Made by a program: the position numbers and the translations under genes
Notes under the pieces: model-generated
The model's database searches: none
What the model was told of the DNA's origin: nothing
Seen by the model: the letters and a program-made list of their open reading frames with translations, nothing else
Shown: positions 15,589-23,663 of the stretch, in pieces
Layout of the letters: every line of letters begins with the position of its first letter
Position numbering within the stretch: position 1 is the stretch's first letter
Assembly (NCBI RefSeq): GCF_017573545.1
Contig: NZ_JAGEOK010000027.1
Location: 1-64,000, forward strand
Length of the DNA: 64,000 bases
Direction: 5' to 3'
Origin: Actinomadura nitritigenes
GTDB lineage: Bacteria > Actinomycetota > Actinomycetes > Streptosporangiales > Streptosporangiaceae

Positions 15589-17618
15589 GCGACGTTCCGC
15601 GCGTCGCGGACGACCCCGGCGAGCGCGTCGGCGGCGAGGCGGTCGAGCCGGACGACCTCGGCGCCGAGCCGGGCGCCGAGCGCTGCGGCGAGGCCGAGCC
15701 GCACCGGCCCGGACTCGCAGTCGACGACCACCGACGCGACGCCAGCGAGCAGCCCGGCCGCCGCCGACGGGTCGGGTCCGTGGGTGGCGCGGCCGTCCGT
15801 CACCACGACCAGCAGCGGGCGGCGGGCCGGGTCGCGCAGCCGCTCGACCCGCAGCACCTCCGCGGCCCGCGCCAGTCCGGCGGACAGCGGGGTGCGGCCC
15901 CCGGTCGGCAGCGCGTCGAGGCGGCGGGCCCCGGCCTCCACCGACGACGTGGGCGGCAGCGCCAGGTCCGCGTCCCGGCCCCGGAAGGTGATGAGGCCGA
16001 CCTTGTCGCGCCGCTGGTAGGCGTCGAGGAGGAGGCTGAGGACCGCGCCCTTCACCGCGCGCATCCGCTTGCGCGCCGCCATCGAACCGCTGGCGTCGAC
16101 GACGAACAGGACGAGATTGCCCTCCCGCCCGTCGCGGACCGCTTCGCGCAGGTCTTCGGGCTGCACGACCAGACCGGAACCAGTGCGTCCCCGCGCGCGC
16201 TGGTGCGGTGCCGCCGCGCGCAGCGTCGCCGTCAGGTGCAGCCCGCGCGCCCCCGGACGTGCACCTGACACGCGTCCGTACGGGCTGCGCGCCTTGGACC
16301 GCCGTCCCGGCGCGCCTTCGCCCAGCCCGGGAACGGTGAAGAGGCGCGGCTTGTAGGCGGCGTCCGCCGGCGCGGGCTCGCTCTCGCCCGACCGCCCCGA
16401 ACCGCCGCTCTCCGCGGACTGCGGCGTCTCCTCTGAGGGCGCGCCGGCCGGCGGCGGGACGGGCGCGTCCTGTCCGGGGCCGTCGTCGGGAACGCCGCCT
16501 CCCCCGTCCGGGCCGCCCGGCCCGTCGCCGGGAGGTCCCGGGTCGTCGGGCGGTTCCGGGTCGTCGCCGTGCTCGTCGAGCACCTCGTCGAGCTTCTGCC
16601 GGTCCAGGCCGGGCGCGTCGAACGGGTCGCGGCGGCGCCGGTGCGGCAGCGCCAGCCGTGCCGCGGTCCGGACGTCGTCCGCCGTCACCGCGTCGCGGCC
16701 GTGCCAGGCGGCCAGCGCGATCGCGGCCCGCGCCGTCACCAGGTCGGCGCGCAGGCCGTCCACCTCGAACGACGCGCACACGGCGGTGATCCGGCGGAGC
16801 GCGGCGTCGGTCAGCTCCACGCCGGGCAGCCGGCGGCGGGCGGCGGCGATCCGCCGGGCCAGGTCCGCCTCGTCCGCGGCGAAGGCCGCCGCGAAGCCGT
16901 CCGGGTCGTCCTCGAACCGCAGCCGCCGCCGGACGACCTCGGCGCGCTCGGCCGGATCGCGGGTCGCGGCGACCTCGACGGTCAGCCCGAACCGGTCCAG
17001 CAGCTGCGGGCGCAGCTCGCCCTCCTCCGGGTTCATCGTCCCGACCAGCAGGAACCGCGCCGCGTGCCGGACGGAGACGCCCTCGCGCTCCACGTACGAC
17101 TCGCCCATGGCCGCCGCGTCCAGCAGCAGGTCGACCAGGTGGTCATGGAGGAGGTTGACCTCGTCGACGTACAGGACGCCGCGGTGCGCCGCCGCGAGCA
17201 GGCCCGGCTCGAACGCCTTCACGCCCTCGGTCAGCGCGCGCTCGATGTCCAGCGAGCCGGTGAGCCGGTCCTCGGACGCGCCCACCGGCAGCTCGACCAG
17301 CCGCGCCGCCCGGGTCCCCGCCTCGCCCGAACCGTGCGGACCGTCCGGGCACGCCGGGTCGGGATCGTCCGGGTCGCAGGAGAAGCGGCAGCCCGGCACG
17401 ACCGGCACCGGGGGCAGCAGCCCGGCCAGCGCGCGCACGATCGTCGACTTCGCGGTGCCCTTCTCGCCGCGGACCAGCACGCCGCCGACGCCCGGCGACA
17501 CCGCGTTGATCAGCAGGGCGAGCTTCAGATCGGCCATTCCGACGACGGCGGAGAAGGGGTAGCGCGCGCGGGCGCGCCTCTCCGGCCGGCCGGCGTCCGT
17601 CGCCGACGCAGATCGCAC
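15585..17618 (-). CDS. Fused ChlI-ChlD cobaltochelatase AAA+/VWA subunit
   Basis: The 677-residue protein joins two chelatase subunits. Residues 25-330 are a ChlI-type AAA+ ATPase: Walker A RGEKGTAKST, Walker B LYVDEVNLL, sensor LLVGTMNPEEG. A Pro/Gly/Asp-rich acidic linker (about 350-430) follows, then a ChlD-type VWA domain with the MIDAS motif DASGSM. In actinobacteria such fusions power CobN to insert cobalt into hydrogenobyrinic acid diamide; CobN is not in this window. It is the first gene after the cobalamin riboswitch. The GTG start has AGGAAGGA about ten bases upstream. Confidence 0.9.
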   Translation of the reverse strand: MRSASATDAGRPERRARARYPFSAVVGMADLKLALLINAVSPGVGGVLVRGEKGTAKSTIVRALAGLLPPVPVVPGCRFSCDPDDPDPACPDGPHGSGEAGTRAARLVELPVGASEDRLTGSLDIERALTEGVKAFEPGLLAAAHRGVLYVDEVNLLHDHLVDLLLDAAAMGESYVEREGVSVRHAARFLLVGTMNPEEGELRPQLLDRFGLTVEVAATRDPAERAEVVRRRLRFEDDPDGFAAAFAADEADLARRIAAARRRLPGVELTDAALRRITAVCASFEVDGLRADLVTARAAIALAAWHGRDAVTADDVRTAARLALPHRRRRDPFDAPGLDRQKLDEVLDEHGDDPEPPDDPGPPGDGPGGPDGGGGVPDDGPGQDAPVPPPAGAPSEETPQSAESGGSGRSGESEPAPADAAYKPRLFTVPGLGEGAPGRRSKARSPYGRVSGARPGARGLHLTATLRAAAPHQRARGRTGSGLVVQPEDLREAVRDGREGNLVLFVVDASGSMAARKRMRAVKGAVLSLLLDAYQRRDKVGLITFRGRDADLALPPTSSVEAGARRLDALPTGGRTPLSAGLARAAEVLRVERLRDPARRPLLVVVTDGRATHGPDPSAAAGLLAGVASVVVDCESGPVRLGLAAALGARLGAEVVRLDRLAADALAGVVRDARNVA

Positions 17619-17639
17619 GTCTCGTCGTCCTTCCTCGGG

Positions 17640-17850
17640 TGTCCACGCCCGTGGCGGTGCCTGTCCGACGGCCGGAGTCTCCTGGCTCCCGGATCACCGC
17701 TCCCCCTCGGCCTTCCAGCACCTCGTGGTGCCGTGGCCGCGTCGAGGGGGGCTCCCCTGGTCACAGTTGCGGGACAGCCCCGGATTCGCACCGGGTTCCT
17801 CCGCGTCCGTCGCCCGCCCAGGATCGCACACCGGCCGGACGCGCTCGACC
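17640..17850 (-). ncRNA. Cobalamin riboswitch
   Basis: Read on the minus strand, the region contains the aptamer core GGTGCGAATCCGGGGC, followed by CTGTCCCGCAACTGTGA (both within 17760-17792). The B12 box GAGCCAGGAGACTC lies at 17675-17688, with a variable P6-type stem between. These match the consensus core and B12 box of the cobalamin riboswitch family. The aptamer ends about 55 bases before the chlID start, enough for an expression platform covering the ribosome binding site. It should repress the downstream cob block when adenosylcobalamin is plentiful. Outer boundaries are approximate. Confidence 0.96.
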
Positions 17851-17859
17851 CGGCCGTCT

Positions 17860-17896
17860 ATCGGCGAAGTGCCGATCCATGTTGGCGATACGCCAA
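17860..17896. promoter_or_regulatory. Two adjacent palindromes upstream of the TetR gene
   Basis: ATCGGC-GAAGT-GCCGAT spans 17860-17876 and TTGGCG-ATA-CGCCAA spans 17882-17896. Both are perfect and end 21 bases before the TetR start, so they are good candidates for autoregulatory operators. They also lie just upstream of the divergent riboswitch promoter region, so the regulator might affect the cob operon. Confidence 0.6.
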
Positions 17897-17917
17897 TGAG
17901 ATGGTCTACTGGTCGGT

Positions 17918-18697
17918 ATGGAGCGACGCGCAGCCCCGCGCGGCGAGGCCGCCGGAGCCGCGACGCCGCGCCCGGGCGACACCCGGAGCCCGAAGGCCCG
18001 CTACCAGCGCCTGCCGCGCGACGAGCGGCGCGACCAGATCCTCGACGTCGCGCGCCGCATGTTCACCGAACTGCCGTACGCGGAGGTGGCCACCGCGGCG
18101 ATCGCCCGCGAGGCCGGCGTCCAGCGCGGGCTCATCCACTACTACTTCGGCACCAAGCGGGAGCTGTTCCTCAAGGTCGTCCAGGGCCTGACGGCCACCG
18201 CGGCGGTGCAGGCCCCGCCGCCGGACGAGCGGATGACGCTGCCCGAGACGGTCGAGCTGTGCGTGAACCTCTTCCTCGACACCGCCGAGCGCAACGCCAC
18301 CACCTGGTTCGCGGCGCTGGACGCGGAGGGCTTCGGGCAGGACCCGGAACTGCTCCACATCGTCAACCGGTTCCGCGACCGGACGGTCGAGCACATGCTC
18401 GCCGTCCTGCGGGTGCCCGCCCCGACCGGCACGCTGCGGGCCGTCCTGCGCATCTACTCCGGGCTCGCGGACGCGGCGACGCGGCAGTGGCTCCAGGAGC
18501 GGACCCTCGACCGCGCGCAGGTGCAGACGCTGCTGACCAGGTCGCTGCTGTCGATGGTCACCGACATCGCCCCCGCGCTGGAGGCCCAGGACGGAGCCGG
18601 GAGGCGACTAGAGACCGGGGACCGGCTGCTTCACGCCGCCGCGCACCGGGACGGCGAACCAGACGGCCTTCCCCCGGACGCCCGGGCCGAGCCGTGA
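17918..18697 (+). CDS. TetR/AcrR-family transcriptional regulator
   Basis: The 259-residue protein has a disordered 30-residue N-terminus and then a TetR DNA-binding domain (RRDQILDVARRMFTELPYAEV, recognition helix GVQRGLIHYYFGTKRELF). The remaining helical ligand domain is unassigned. The last 50 residues are charged and low in complexity, and the reading frame runs 90 bp into the antisense of the convergent ATPase gene; a shorter ancestral C-terminus is likely. It is divergent from the riboswitch-headed cob operon and has two palindromes directly upstream. Confidence 0.88.
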   Translation: MERRAAPRGEAAGAATPRPGDTRSPKARYQRLPRDERRDQILDVARRMFTELPYAEVATAAIAREAGVQRGLIHYYFGTKRELFLKVVQGLTATAAVQAPPPDERMTLPETVELCVNLFLDTAERNATTWFAALDAEGFGQDPELLHIVNRFRDRTVEHMLAVLRVPAPTGTLRAVLRIYSGLADAATRQWLQERTLDRAQVQTLLTRSLLSMVTDIAPALEAQDGAGRRLETGDRLLHAAAHRDGEPDGLPPDARAEP

Positions 18698-19333
18698 CAG
18701 CGTCCGCAGCATGCCCCAGCGCCCCCGCGACAGCTCCCGGACGATGCTGAGACCGCGCCCGCAGTCCCCGGACGTCCACGAGTAGCCGGGCAGCGACGCG
18801 TCGACGTGGGCGTCGAAGACGGCGCACCGCACCTCGGCGCCGGCCGGGGCGCCGGGACCTGCCGGGACGCCGGACGCGCGGGGCCCGGCGCCGGGCGGGT
18901 CGCCGAGGTAGAGCCACAGCTCGTGGGGACCGTGGTCGCCGGCGTGCTGGTGGGCGTTGGTGGCCAGCTCGCTCACCATCAGCTGCGCGTCGCCGATCAC
19001 CTCGTCCCGCACGCCGAGCGAGGCGAGCGCGTCGCGCAGCACGCGGCGGGCGTGGCTCGCGCAGCCGGGCCCGCCGGGCAGCGCCCACACCCATCCCGGC
19101 CTGGCGCCGCCCGGCCCGCACGCACCCCCGGCGGCCATCGCGTCGGCCATGGCGGCGGCGTCGATCATCATGTCCGCGGCGAGGTCGGCCGCCGGGTCGG
19201 AGGGGGCGCCGGGCGGCGCCGCGCGGTCGGCGGCGGCCGGGACGCCGGCCGCCAGGTCGTGCCCGGCGCGCGGGGCGGCGGTGTGCCGCGGAGCGCGCCG
19301 GCTCGCGTCGGTGGTCTCAGGCGGGGTCTTCAC
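18608..19333 (-). CDS. HATPase_c anti-sigma-like ATP-binding protein
   Basis: The domain from about residue 80 is a GHKL ATPase of the RsbW/SpoIIAB type common in actinomycetes: ASHARRVLRDALASLGV, the N-box VSELATNAHQHA, and the G-box SGDCGRGLSIVREL. Such proteins bind anti-sigma antagonists or partner with XRE-DUF5753 regulators. The GTG at 19333 has GGGAGG five bases upstream and gives 241 residues; an ATG at 19408 would add 25 low-complexity residues. The gene is divergent from the XRE regulator and overlaps the convergent TetR end by 90 bp. Confidence 0.82.
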   Translation of the reverse strand: MKTPPETTDASRRAPRHTAAPRAGHDLAAGVPAAADRAAPPGAPSDPAADLAADMMIDAAAMADAMAAGGACGPGGARPGWVWALPGGPGCASHARRVLRDALASLGVRDEVIGDAQLMVSELATNAHQHAGDHGPHELWLYLGDPPGAGPRASGVPAGPGAPAGAEVRCAVFDAHVDASLPGYSWTSGDCGRGLSIVRELSRGRWGMLRTLSRLGPGVRGKAVWFAVPVRGGVKQPVPGL

Positions 19334-19418
19334 GAGCGCCTCCCGCGGGCCGCCTGCCGGGAGCGCGGTCCGGTCGCCGTCACTATCGGTCCCCGAGCAG
19401 TCACGCATTCAAGACTCT

Positions 19419-19433
19419 CGTGAGATTCTCACG
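19419..19433. promoter_or_regulatory. 15-bp perfect palindrome between HATPase and XRE genes
   Basis: CGTGAGA-T-TCTCACG lies in the divergent intergenic region, about 85 bp before the HATPase start and 94 bp before the XRE start. It is a good operator candidate for the XRE-DUF5753 regulator, which would then control both directions. Confidence 0.6.
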
Positions 19434-19526
19434 TACGCAAGCGCCTTGATGGAATTGCCCTGCCCTTCGTGCCGGGTTCGCCAATCGCGTTGTGGCGCGG
19501 CCCGAGAGCAGCGAGACTTCGCTCCC

Positions 19527-20369
19527 ATGACCTACCGCCCCACCGTTCGTGGCCGCCGTCTGGCGCGGGAGCTCCGCAAGCTGCGCGAGGAGCAGGGACT
19601 CACCCTGCAGGAGGTCGCGGACCGGCTCGACTGGTCCAGGGCCACCGTCTCCCGCCTGGAGACCAGCCAGACCCGGCCGCGGCCCGGCGACATCGCCGAC
19701 ATCCTCGACCTGTACGGCGTGCCGAGCCCCGACCGCGACGCGCTGATCACGCTGGCCAGGCAGGCGGGGCAGCGCGGCTGGTGGACCGCCTACCAGGACG
19801 TCTTCGCGGGCAGCTACGTCGCGCTGGAGGACGAGGCGTCGCACATCCGCACCTGGGACCCGCAGCTCATCCACGGCCTGCTGCAGACCGAGGAGTACTC
19901 CCGCGCGGTCATCACGGCGGGCCGGCTGCTGCCCGCGCAGGAGGACATCGAGCGCCGCATCGCGGCCCGCAAGATCCGCCAGGCGCTGCTCGACCGCGAG
20001 AGCGCGCCCCGGCTCCAGGTGATCTTCGACCAGGCGGTGCTGCTCCGGCCCATCGGCGGCCGCGACGTGATGCGCGCCCAGCTGGAGTCCCTGGTCGAGG
20101 CGGTGAACCGCCCAACGGTGACCGTTCAGGTCCTCCCGTTCGCACAGGGGGGACATGCGGGCCTTGACGGACGTTTCACCATTTTGTCGTATCCGGACCC
20201 CGCAGACCCCGATATCGCCTACGTAGAGGGGACCATGGGCGACGTTTACCTTGAGAGCAGCGAGGCAATAGCAAAACATAGGGACCGCTTCGATCGGATC
20301 GAGGCGGCCGCCCTGTCCCCCGAGGAATCCGCGCACCTCATAGCCGAGGCAGCAAGGAGCAGCCTGTGA
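19527..20369 (+). CDS. XRE-family regulator with DUF5753 domain
   Basis: The 280-residue protein starts with a helix-turn-helix (RRLARELRKLREEQGLTLQEVADRL, then SRATVSRLETSQTRP) and continues with the DUF5753 domain typical of actinomycete abundant XRE regulators (WDPQLIHGLLQTEEYSRAVI; VQVLPFAQGGHAGLDGRFTIL; DIAYVEGTMGDVYLE). It overlaps the following DUF397 gene by GTGA and lies divergent to a GHKL ATPase, reproducing the common three-part module (as in BldB/WhiJ-type regulation of Streptomyces). Family function is in development and antibiotic control; the specific target is unknown. Confidence 0.92.
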   Translation: MTYRPTVRGRRLARELRKLREEQGLTLQEVADRLDWSRATVSRLETSQTRPRPGDIADILDLYGVPSPDRDALITLARQAGQRGWWTAYQDVFAGSYVALEDEASHIRTWDPQLIHGLLQTEEYSRAVITAGRLLPAQEDIERRIAARKIRQALLDRESAPRLQVIFDQAVLLRPIGGRDVMRAQLESLVEAVNRPTVTVQVLPFAQGGHAGLDGRFTILSYPDPADPDIAYVEGTMGDVYLESSEAIAKHRDRFDRIEAAALSPEESAHLIAEAARSSL

Positions 20370-20566
20370 CCAACCTGCAGCGCGAACTCAACGGAGCCAC
20401 CTGGCGCAAGTCCTCCCGCAGTGGGAGCGGCGACCAGTGCGTCGAGGTGGCCCCCCTCTCCAGCGATCTACGCGCTGTTCGCGATTCGAAGGACCCCGGC
20501 GGACCGGCCCTGGTGCTGACGCCGGACGCCTGGCAGACCCTCCTCGACTCCATCCGGGAGGTCTGA
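20366..20566 (+). CDS. DUF397 small regulatory partner
   Basis: The 66-residue protein carries the DUF397 signature: WRKSSRSGSGDQCVEVAPL near the start, VRDSKDPGGPALVLTPDAW in the middle. The GTG start overlaps the XRE stop. DUF397 proteins act with XRE-DUF5753 regulators, often as antagonists. A GC-rich hairpin 14 bp downstream ends the unit. Confidence 0.93.
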   Translation: MTNLQRELNGATWRKSSRSGSGDQCVEVAPLSSDLRAVRDSKDPGGPALVLTPDAWQTLLDSIREV

Positions 20567-20579
20567 GCACGACCCCGGA

Positions 20580-20606
20580 GGGCCGCGGCGCACGTCGCCG
20601 CGGCCC
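20580..20606 (+). terminator. Hairpin after the DUF397 gene
   Basis: GGGCCGCGGCG pairs perfectly with CGCCGCGGCCC around a five-base loop. Only a short T pair follows, as is usual for actinomycete terminators. Confidence 0.75.
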
Positions 20607-20678
20607 TTCGCCGTGCCCGCGCGCCGTGCCGGGGCCGGAACGGGGACCGGCGCGGTGACCCCGCCCTTCCCTCGAAAG

Positions 20679-20692
20679 TAGAACGTGTTCTA
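20679..20692. promoter_or_regulatory. KstR-type operator (TAGAACGTGTTCTA)
   Basis: This perfect 14-bp palindrome fits the TNNAACNNGTTNNA core of the KstR box that controls cholesterol/lipid genes in mycobacteria and rhodococci. It overlaps a possible -10 hexamer TAGTAT (20691-20696) and lies about 60 bp before the LLM oxidoreductase start. Confidence 0.8.
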
Positions 20693-20750
20693 GTATCGCC
20701 CGTGCGGCGCCGACCCGGCGACGCGGCCCCCGCGACCGGAGGATGGCATC

Positions 20751-21770
20751 GTGACCGCGGAACTCAAGCTCGGCATCAACGTCGGCTACTGGCAGCGCGA
20801 CCCCGAGGACCAGACCGAGACGGTGCTGGCCGCCGAGCGCTGCGGATACGACTCGGTCTTCACCGCCGAGGCCTACGGCTCCGACGCGTTCACCCCGCTC
20901 GCCTGGTACGCCGCCCGCACGTCCCGGATCAAGCTCGGCACCGCCGTCGTCCAGATGTCGGCGCGCACGCCCGCCGCCACCGCGATGCACGCGCTCACCC
21001 TCGACGCGCTGTCCGGCGGGCGCGTGATCCTCGGCCTCGGCGCGTCCGGCCCGCAGGTCGTGGAGGGCTGGTACGGGCAGCCGTTCCCCAAGCCGCTCGC
21101 CCGCACCCGCGAGTACCTCGACATCGTCCGGCAGGTCTGGCGGCGCGAGGAGCCGGTCACCAGCGAGGGCCCGCACTACCCGCTGCCGTACCCCGGCGGC
21201 GCCGGCCTCGGCAAGCCGCTCAAGTCGATCGTCCACCCCGTCCGCCCGGAGATCCCCGTCTACCTCGGCGCCGAGGGGCCCAAGAACGTCGCGCTGTCCA
21301 CCGAGGTGGCGCAGGGCTGGCTGCCGCTGTTCGTCGACCCCGAGCAGATCGAGCCGGTGTTCGGCGCGTCGCTGGCGAACCGCCCCGACGGCTTCGAGAT
21401 CGCCGCGACCGTCACCACGATCGTCACCGACGACCTGGCGTCCGCACTGGAGTTCGCCAAGATCCCCCTCGCCTTCTACATCGGCGGGATGGGCGCCAAG
21501 GACCGCAACTTCCACCTCGACCTCATCGGCCGGCTCGGCTACGCGGAGCAGGCCCAGCGCGTCCAGGAGCTGTTCCTCGACGGGCGCCGCGCCGAGGCGA
21601 TCAAGGCCGTCCCCGACGACCTCGCCGACTCGATCTCGCTGCTCGGCCCCATCGGCCGGATCAAGGAGCGGCTCCAGCTCTGGCGCGACAGCCCGGTCAG
21701 CACCGTGCTGATCGCCGGGGTGAAGGACGAGCCGACGCTGCGCGCGATCAGGGAGATGGTCGACGGCTGA
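20751..21770 (+). CDS. LLM-class F420-dependent oxidoreductase
   Basis: The 339-residue protein is a luciferase-like (beta/alpha)8 barrel enzyme of the F420-dependent group: LGINVGYWQRDPEDQTE, AEAYGSDAFTPLAWYAARTS, LGTAVVQMSARTPAATAMHA, then the glycine region GGRVILGLGASGPQVVEGWYG. Members in mycobacteria (Rv3520c type, by recollection of the family) belong to the KstR cholesterol regulon, and this gene has a KstR-like box. The GTG start has GGAGG eight bases upstream. The substrate cannot be read from sequence; a steroid or acyl-CoA related oxidation fits the operator. Confidence 0.9.
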   Translation: MTAELKLGINVGYWQRDPEDQTETVLAAERCGYDSVFTAEAYGSDAFTPLAWYAARTSRIKLGTAVVQMSARTPAATAMHALTLDALSGGRVILGLGASGPQVVEGWYGQPFPKPLARTREYLDIVRQVWRREEPVTSEGPHYPLPYPGGAGLGKPLKSIVHPVRPEIPVYLGAEGPKNVALSTEVAQGWLPLFVDPEQIEPVFGASLANRPDGFEIAATVTTIVTDDLASALEFAKIPLAFYIGGMGAKDRNFHLDLIGRLGYAEQAQRVQELFLDGRRAEAIKAVPDDLADSISLLGPIGRIKERLQLWRDSPVSTVLIAGVKDEPTLRAIREMVDG

Positions 21771-21795
21771 GCGAGAGGTCCGGTTCAGGCGGGGC

Positions 21796-21822
21796 CGCCC
21801 CTCCCCATTCCGGGGTGGGGCG
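21796..21822 (+). terminator. Hairpin after the LLM oxidoreductase gene
   Basis: CGCCCCTCCCC pairs with GGGGTGGGGCG around a five-base loop with one internal T/T mismatch. Confidence 0.6.
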
Positions 21823-21920
21823 CCCGTAACCGATCACACACGGCGCGATGGAATGGAGGCGGCGAACCGGGTGCTGCACCGAAGGCACCCGGAGATCAGA
21901 GACTGGAGATGGGACACACG

Positions 21921-23576
21921 ATGTCCACGCAGGAAGACGCCGCCCGGCTGCTCGTGAGGACCCTCGAGGCGGAGGGCGTCGAATACGTCTTCGGCATACC
22001 CGGCGAGGAGAACATCCACTTCGTCCACGCCCTGAACGACTCACCGATCCGCTACATCCTCGTCCGCCACGAGCAGGGCGCCGCGTTCATGGCCGAGATC
22101 TACGGCCGCCTCACCGGCAAGGCCGGCGTCGCCTCCGCCACCCTCGGCCCGGGCGCGATCAACCTGCAGCTCGGCGTCGCCGACGCCACCACCAACAGCA
22201 CCCCCGTCGTCGCGATCTCCGCCCAGGTCGGCCTCGACCGCATCTACAAGGAGTCGCACCAGATCGTCGACCTGGTGTCGCTGTTCCGTCCCATCACCAA
22301 GTGGTCCGAGCTGGCCCCGACCGCCGAGGCGCTGCCGGAGATGGTCCGCAAGGCGTTCAAGACCGCGCAGACCGAGCGGCCCGGCGCCGTGTACCTCGCC
22401 ATCCCCGAGGACGTCGAGTCCGCGAAGGTCTCGGACGCGCTCAGGCCGCTGCCGGTCAACATCGTCCGGCCGCAGGAGCCGTCGCCGTCGCAGATCGCCC
22501 GCGCCGCCGACGTGATCGCCCTCGCCCGGCAGCCGATCGTCCTCGCCGGCCACGGCGCCACCCGCGACCGCGCGAGCGACGCGCTGATCCACTTCTCCGA
22601 GCGCCTCGGCCTGCCCGTCGCCACCACCTTCAACGGCAAGGGCGTCTTCCCCGACGACCACCGCAACGCCCTCGGCGCCGTCGGCTTCATGCGCCACGAC
22701 TACGTCAACTTCGGCTTCGACGAGGCGGACGTCCTCATCGCCGTCGGCTACGAGCTGCAGGAGTTCGACCCCGTCAAGATCAACCCGAACGCCGACAAGA
22801 AGATCATCCACATTCACCAGTCGCCCGCCGAGGTCGACGACCACTACCCCGTCACCGTCGGCATCCAGGGCGACATCTCCCGCTCCCTGCGCGCCCTCGC
22901 CGACAGCGTCCACCGCCGCTGGGACGTCAACGGCACCGGCGAGAAGATCCGCCGGATGATGCGCGACGAGCTCGCCGAGGGTGCCGCCGAGGACGGCTTC
23001 CCTCTCTCCCCCCGCCGCATCGTCGCCGACGTCCGCGCCGCCATGGGCCGCGCCGACATCGTCCTCGCCGACACCGGCGCGGTGAAGATGTGGATGGCCC
23101 GCATGTACCCGACGTACGAGCCGAACACGCTCCTCGTCTCCAACGGCCTGTCGTCCATGGGCTTCTCGGTCCCCGGCGCCATCGCCGCCAAGCTCGCCCA
23201 CCCCGACCGCAGGGTCCTCGCCGCCACCGGCGACGGCGCGTTCCTGATGAACTCCCAGGAGCTGGAGACCGCCGTCCGCGAGAACATCCCGATCACCGTC
23301 CTGATCTGGGACGACTCCGCCTACGGCCTGATCGAGTGGAAGATGGACCTCGACATGGGCACCAGCTCCCACATCAAGTTCGGCAACCCCGACTTCGTGA
23401 AGTACGCCGAGAGCTTCGGCGCCCGCGGCTACCGGGTGGAATCCGCCGCCGAGCTCCTCCCCACCCTCCGCAAGGCCCTCGCCGAGGACACCGTGTCCGT
23501 CATCACCGTCCCGGTGGACTACTCCCACAATCTGCAGCTGACCGACAAGCTGGGCGACCTGACCGGCCCGTTCTGA
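21921..23576 (+). CDS. Acetolactate synthase large-subunit-like ThDP enzyme
   Basis: The 551-residue protein has the three-domain fold of thiamine-diphosphate enzymes. The catalytic Glu is in RHEQGAAFMAEIYGRLTGK, the middle domain begins near PIVLAGHGA, and the ThDP/Mg motif is GDGAFLMNSQELETAVRENI. It resembles single-subunit, catabolic acetolactate synthases (AlsS type) that join two pyruvates; no regulatory small subunit or other branched-chain gene lies nearby. The second ATG (21921) is preferred: GGGA is six bases upstream, while the ATG at 21909 has its purine run too close. The exact substrate is inferred. Confidence 0.8.
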   Translation: MSTQEDAARLLVRTLEAEGVEYVFGIPGEENIHFVHALNDSPIRYILVRHEQGAAFMAEIYGRLTGKAGVASATLGPGAINLQLGVADATTNSTPVVAISAQVGLDRIYKESHQIVDLVSLFRPITKWSELAPTAEALPEMVRKAFKTAQTERPGAVYLAIPEDVESAKVSDALRPLPVNIVRPQEPSPSQIARAADVIALARQPIVLAGHGATRDRASDALIHFSERLGLPVATTFNGKGVFPDDHRNALGAVGFMRHDYVNFGFDEADVLIAVGYELQEFDPVKINPNADKKIIHIHQSPAEVDDHYPVTVGIQGDISRSLRALADSVHRRWDVNGTGEKIRRMMRDELAEGAAEDGFPLSPRRIVADVRAAMGRADIVLADTGAVKMWMARMYPTYEPNTLLVSNGLSSMGFSVPGAIAAKLAHPDRRVLAATGDGAFLMNSQELETAVRENIPITVLIWDDSAYGLIEWKMDLDMGTSSHIKFGNPDFVKYAESFGARGYRVESAAELLPTLRKALAEDTVSVITVPVDYSHNLQLTDKLGDLTGPF

Positions 23577-23589
23577 TCATCCGCCGCGG

Positions 23590-23627
23590 TGTTCATGGTC
23601 TCGAATGACCATTCGAGACCATGAACA
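23590..23627. terminator. 38-bp perfect inverted repeat (probable terminator or operator)
   Basis: TGTTCATGGTCTCGAATG is followed after two bases by its exact reverse complement, CATTCGAGACCATGAACA. It begins 14 bases after the synthase stop and ends 37 bases before the next start. Arms of 18 bp with almost no loop are longer than a normal terminator, so it might also be a protein-binding site or a remnant of an element end. Confidence 0.65.
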
Positions 23628-23663
23628 TCGCGTGACCGTTCGATTACCCTTAGTTTGGCGTGC

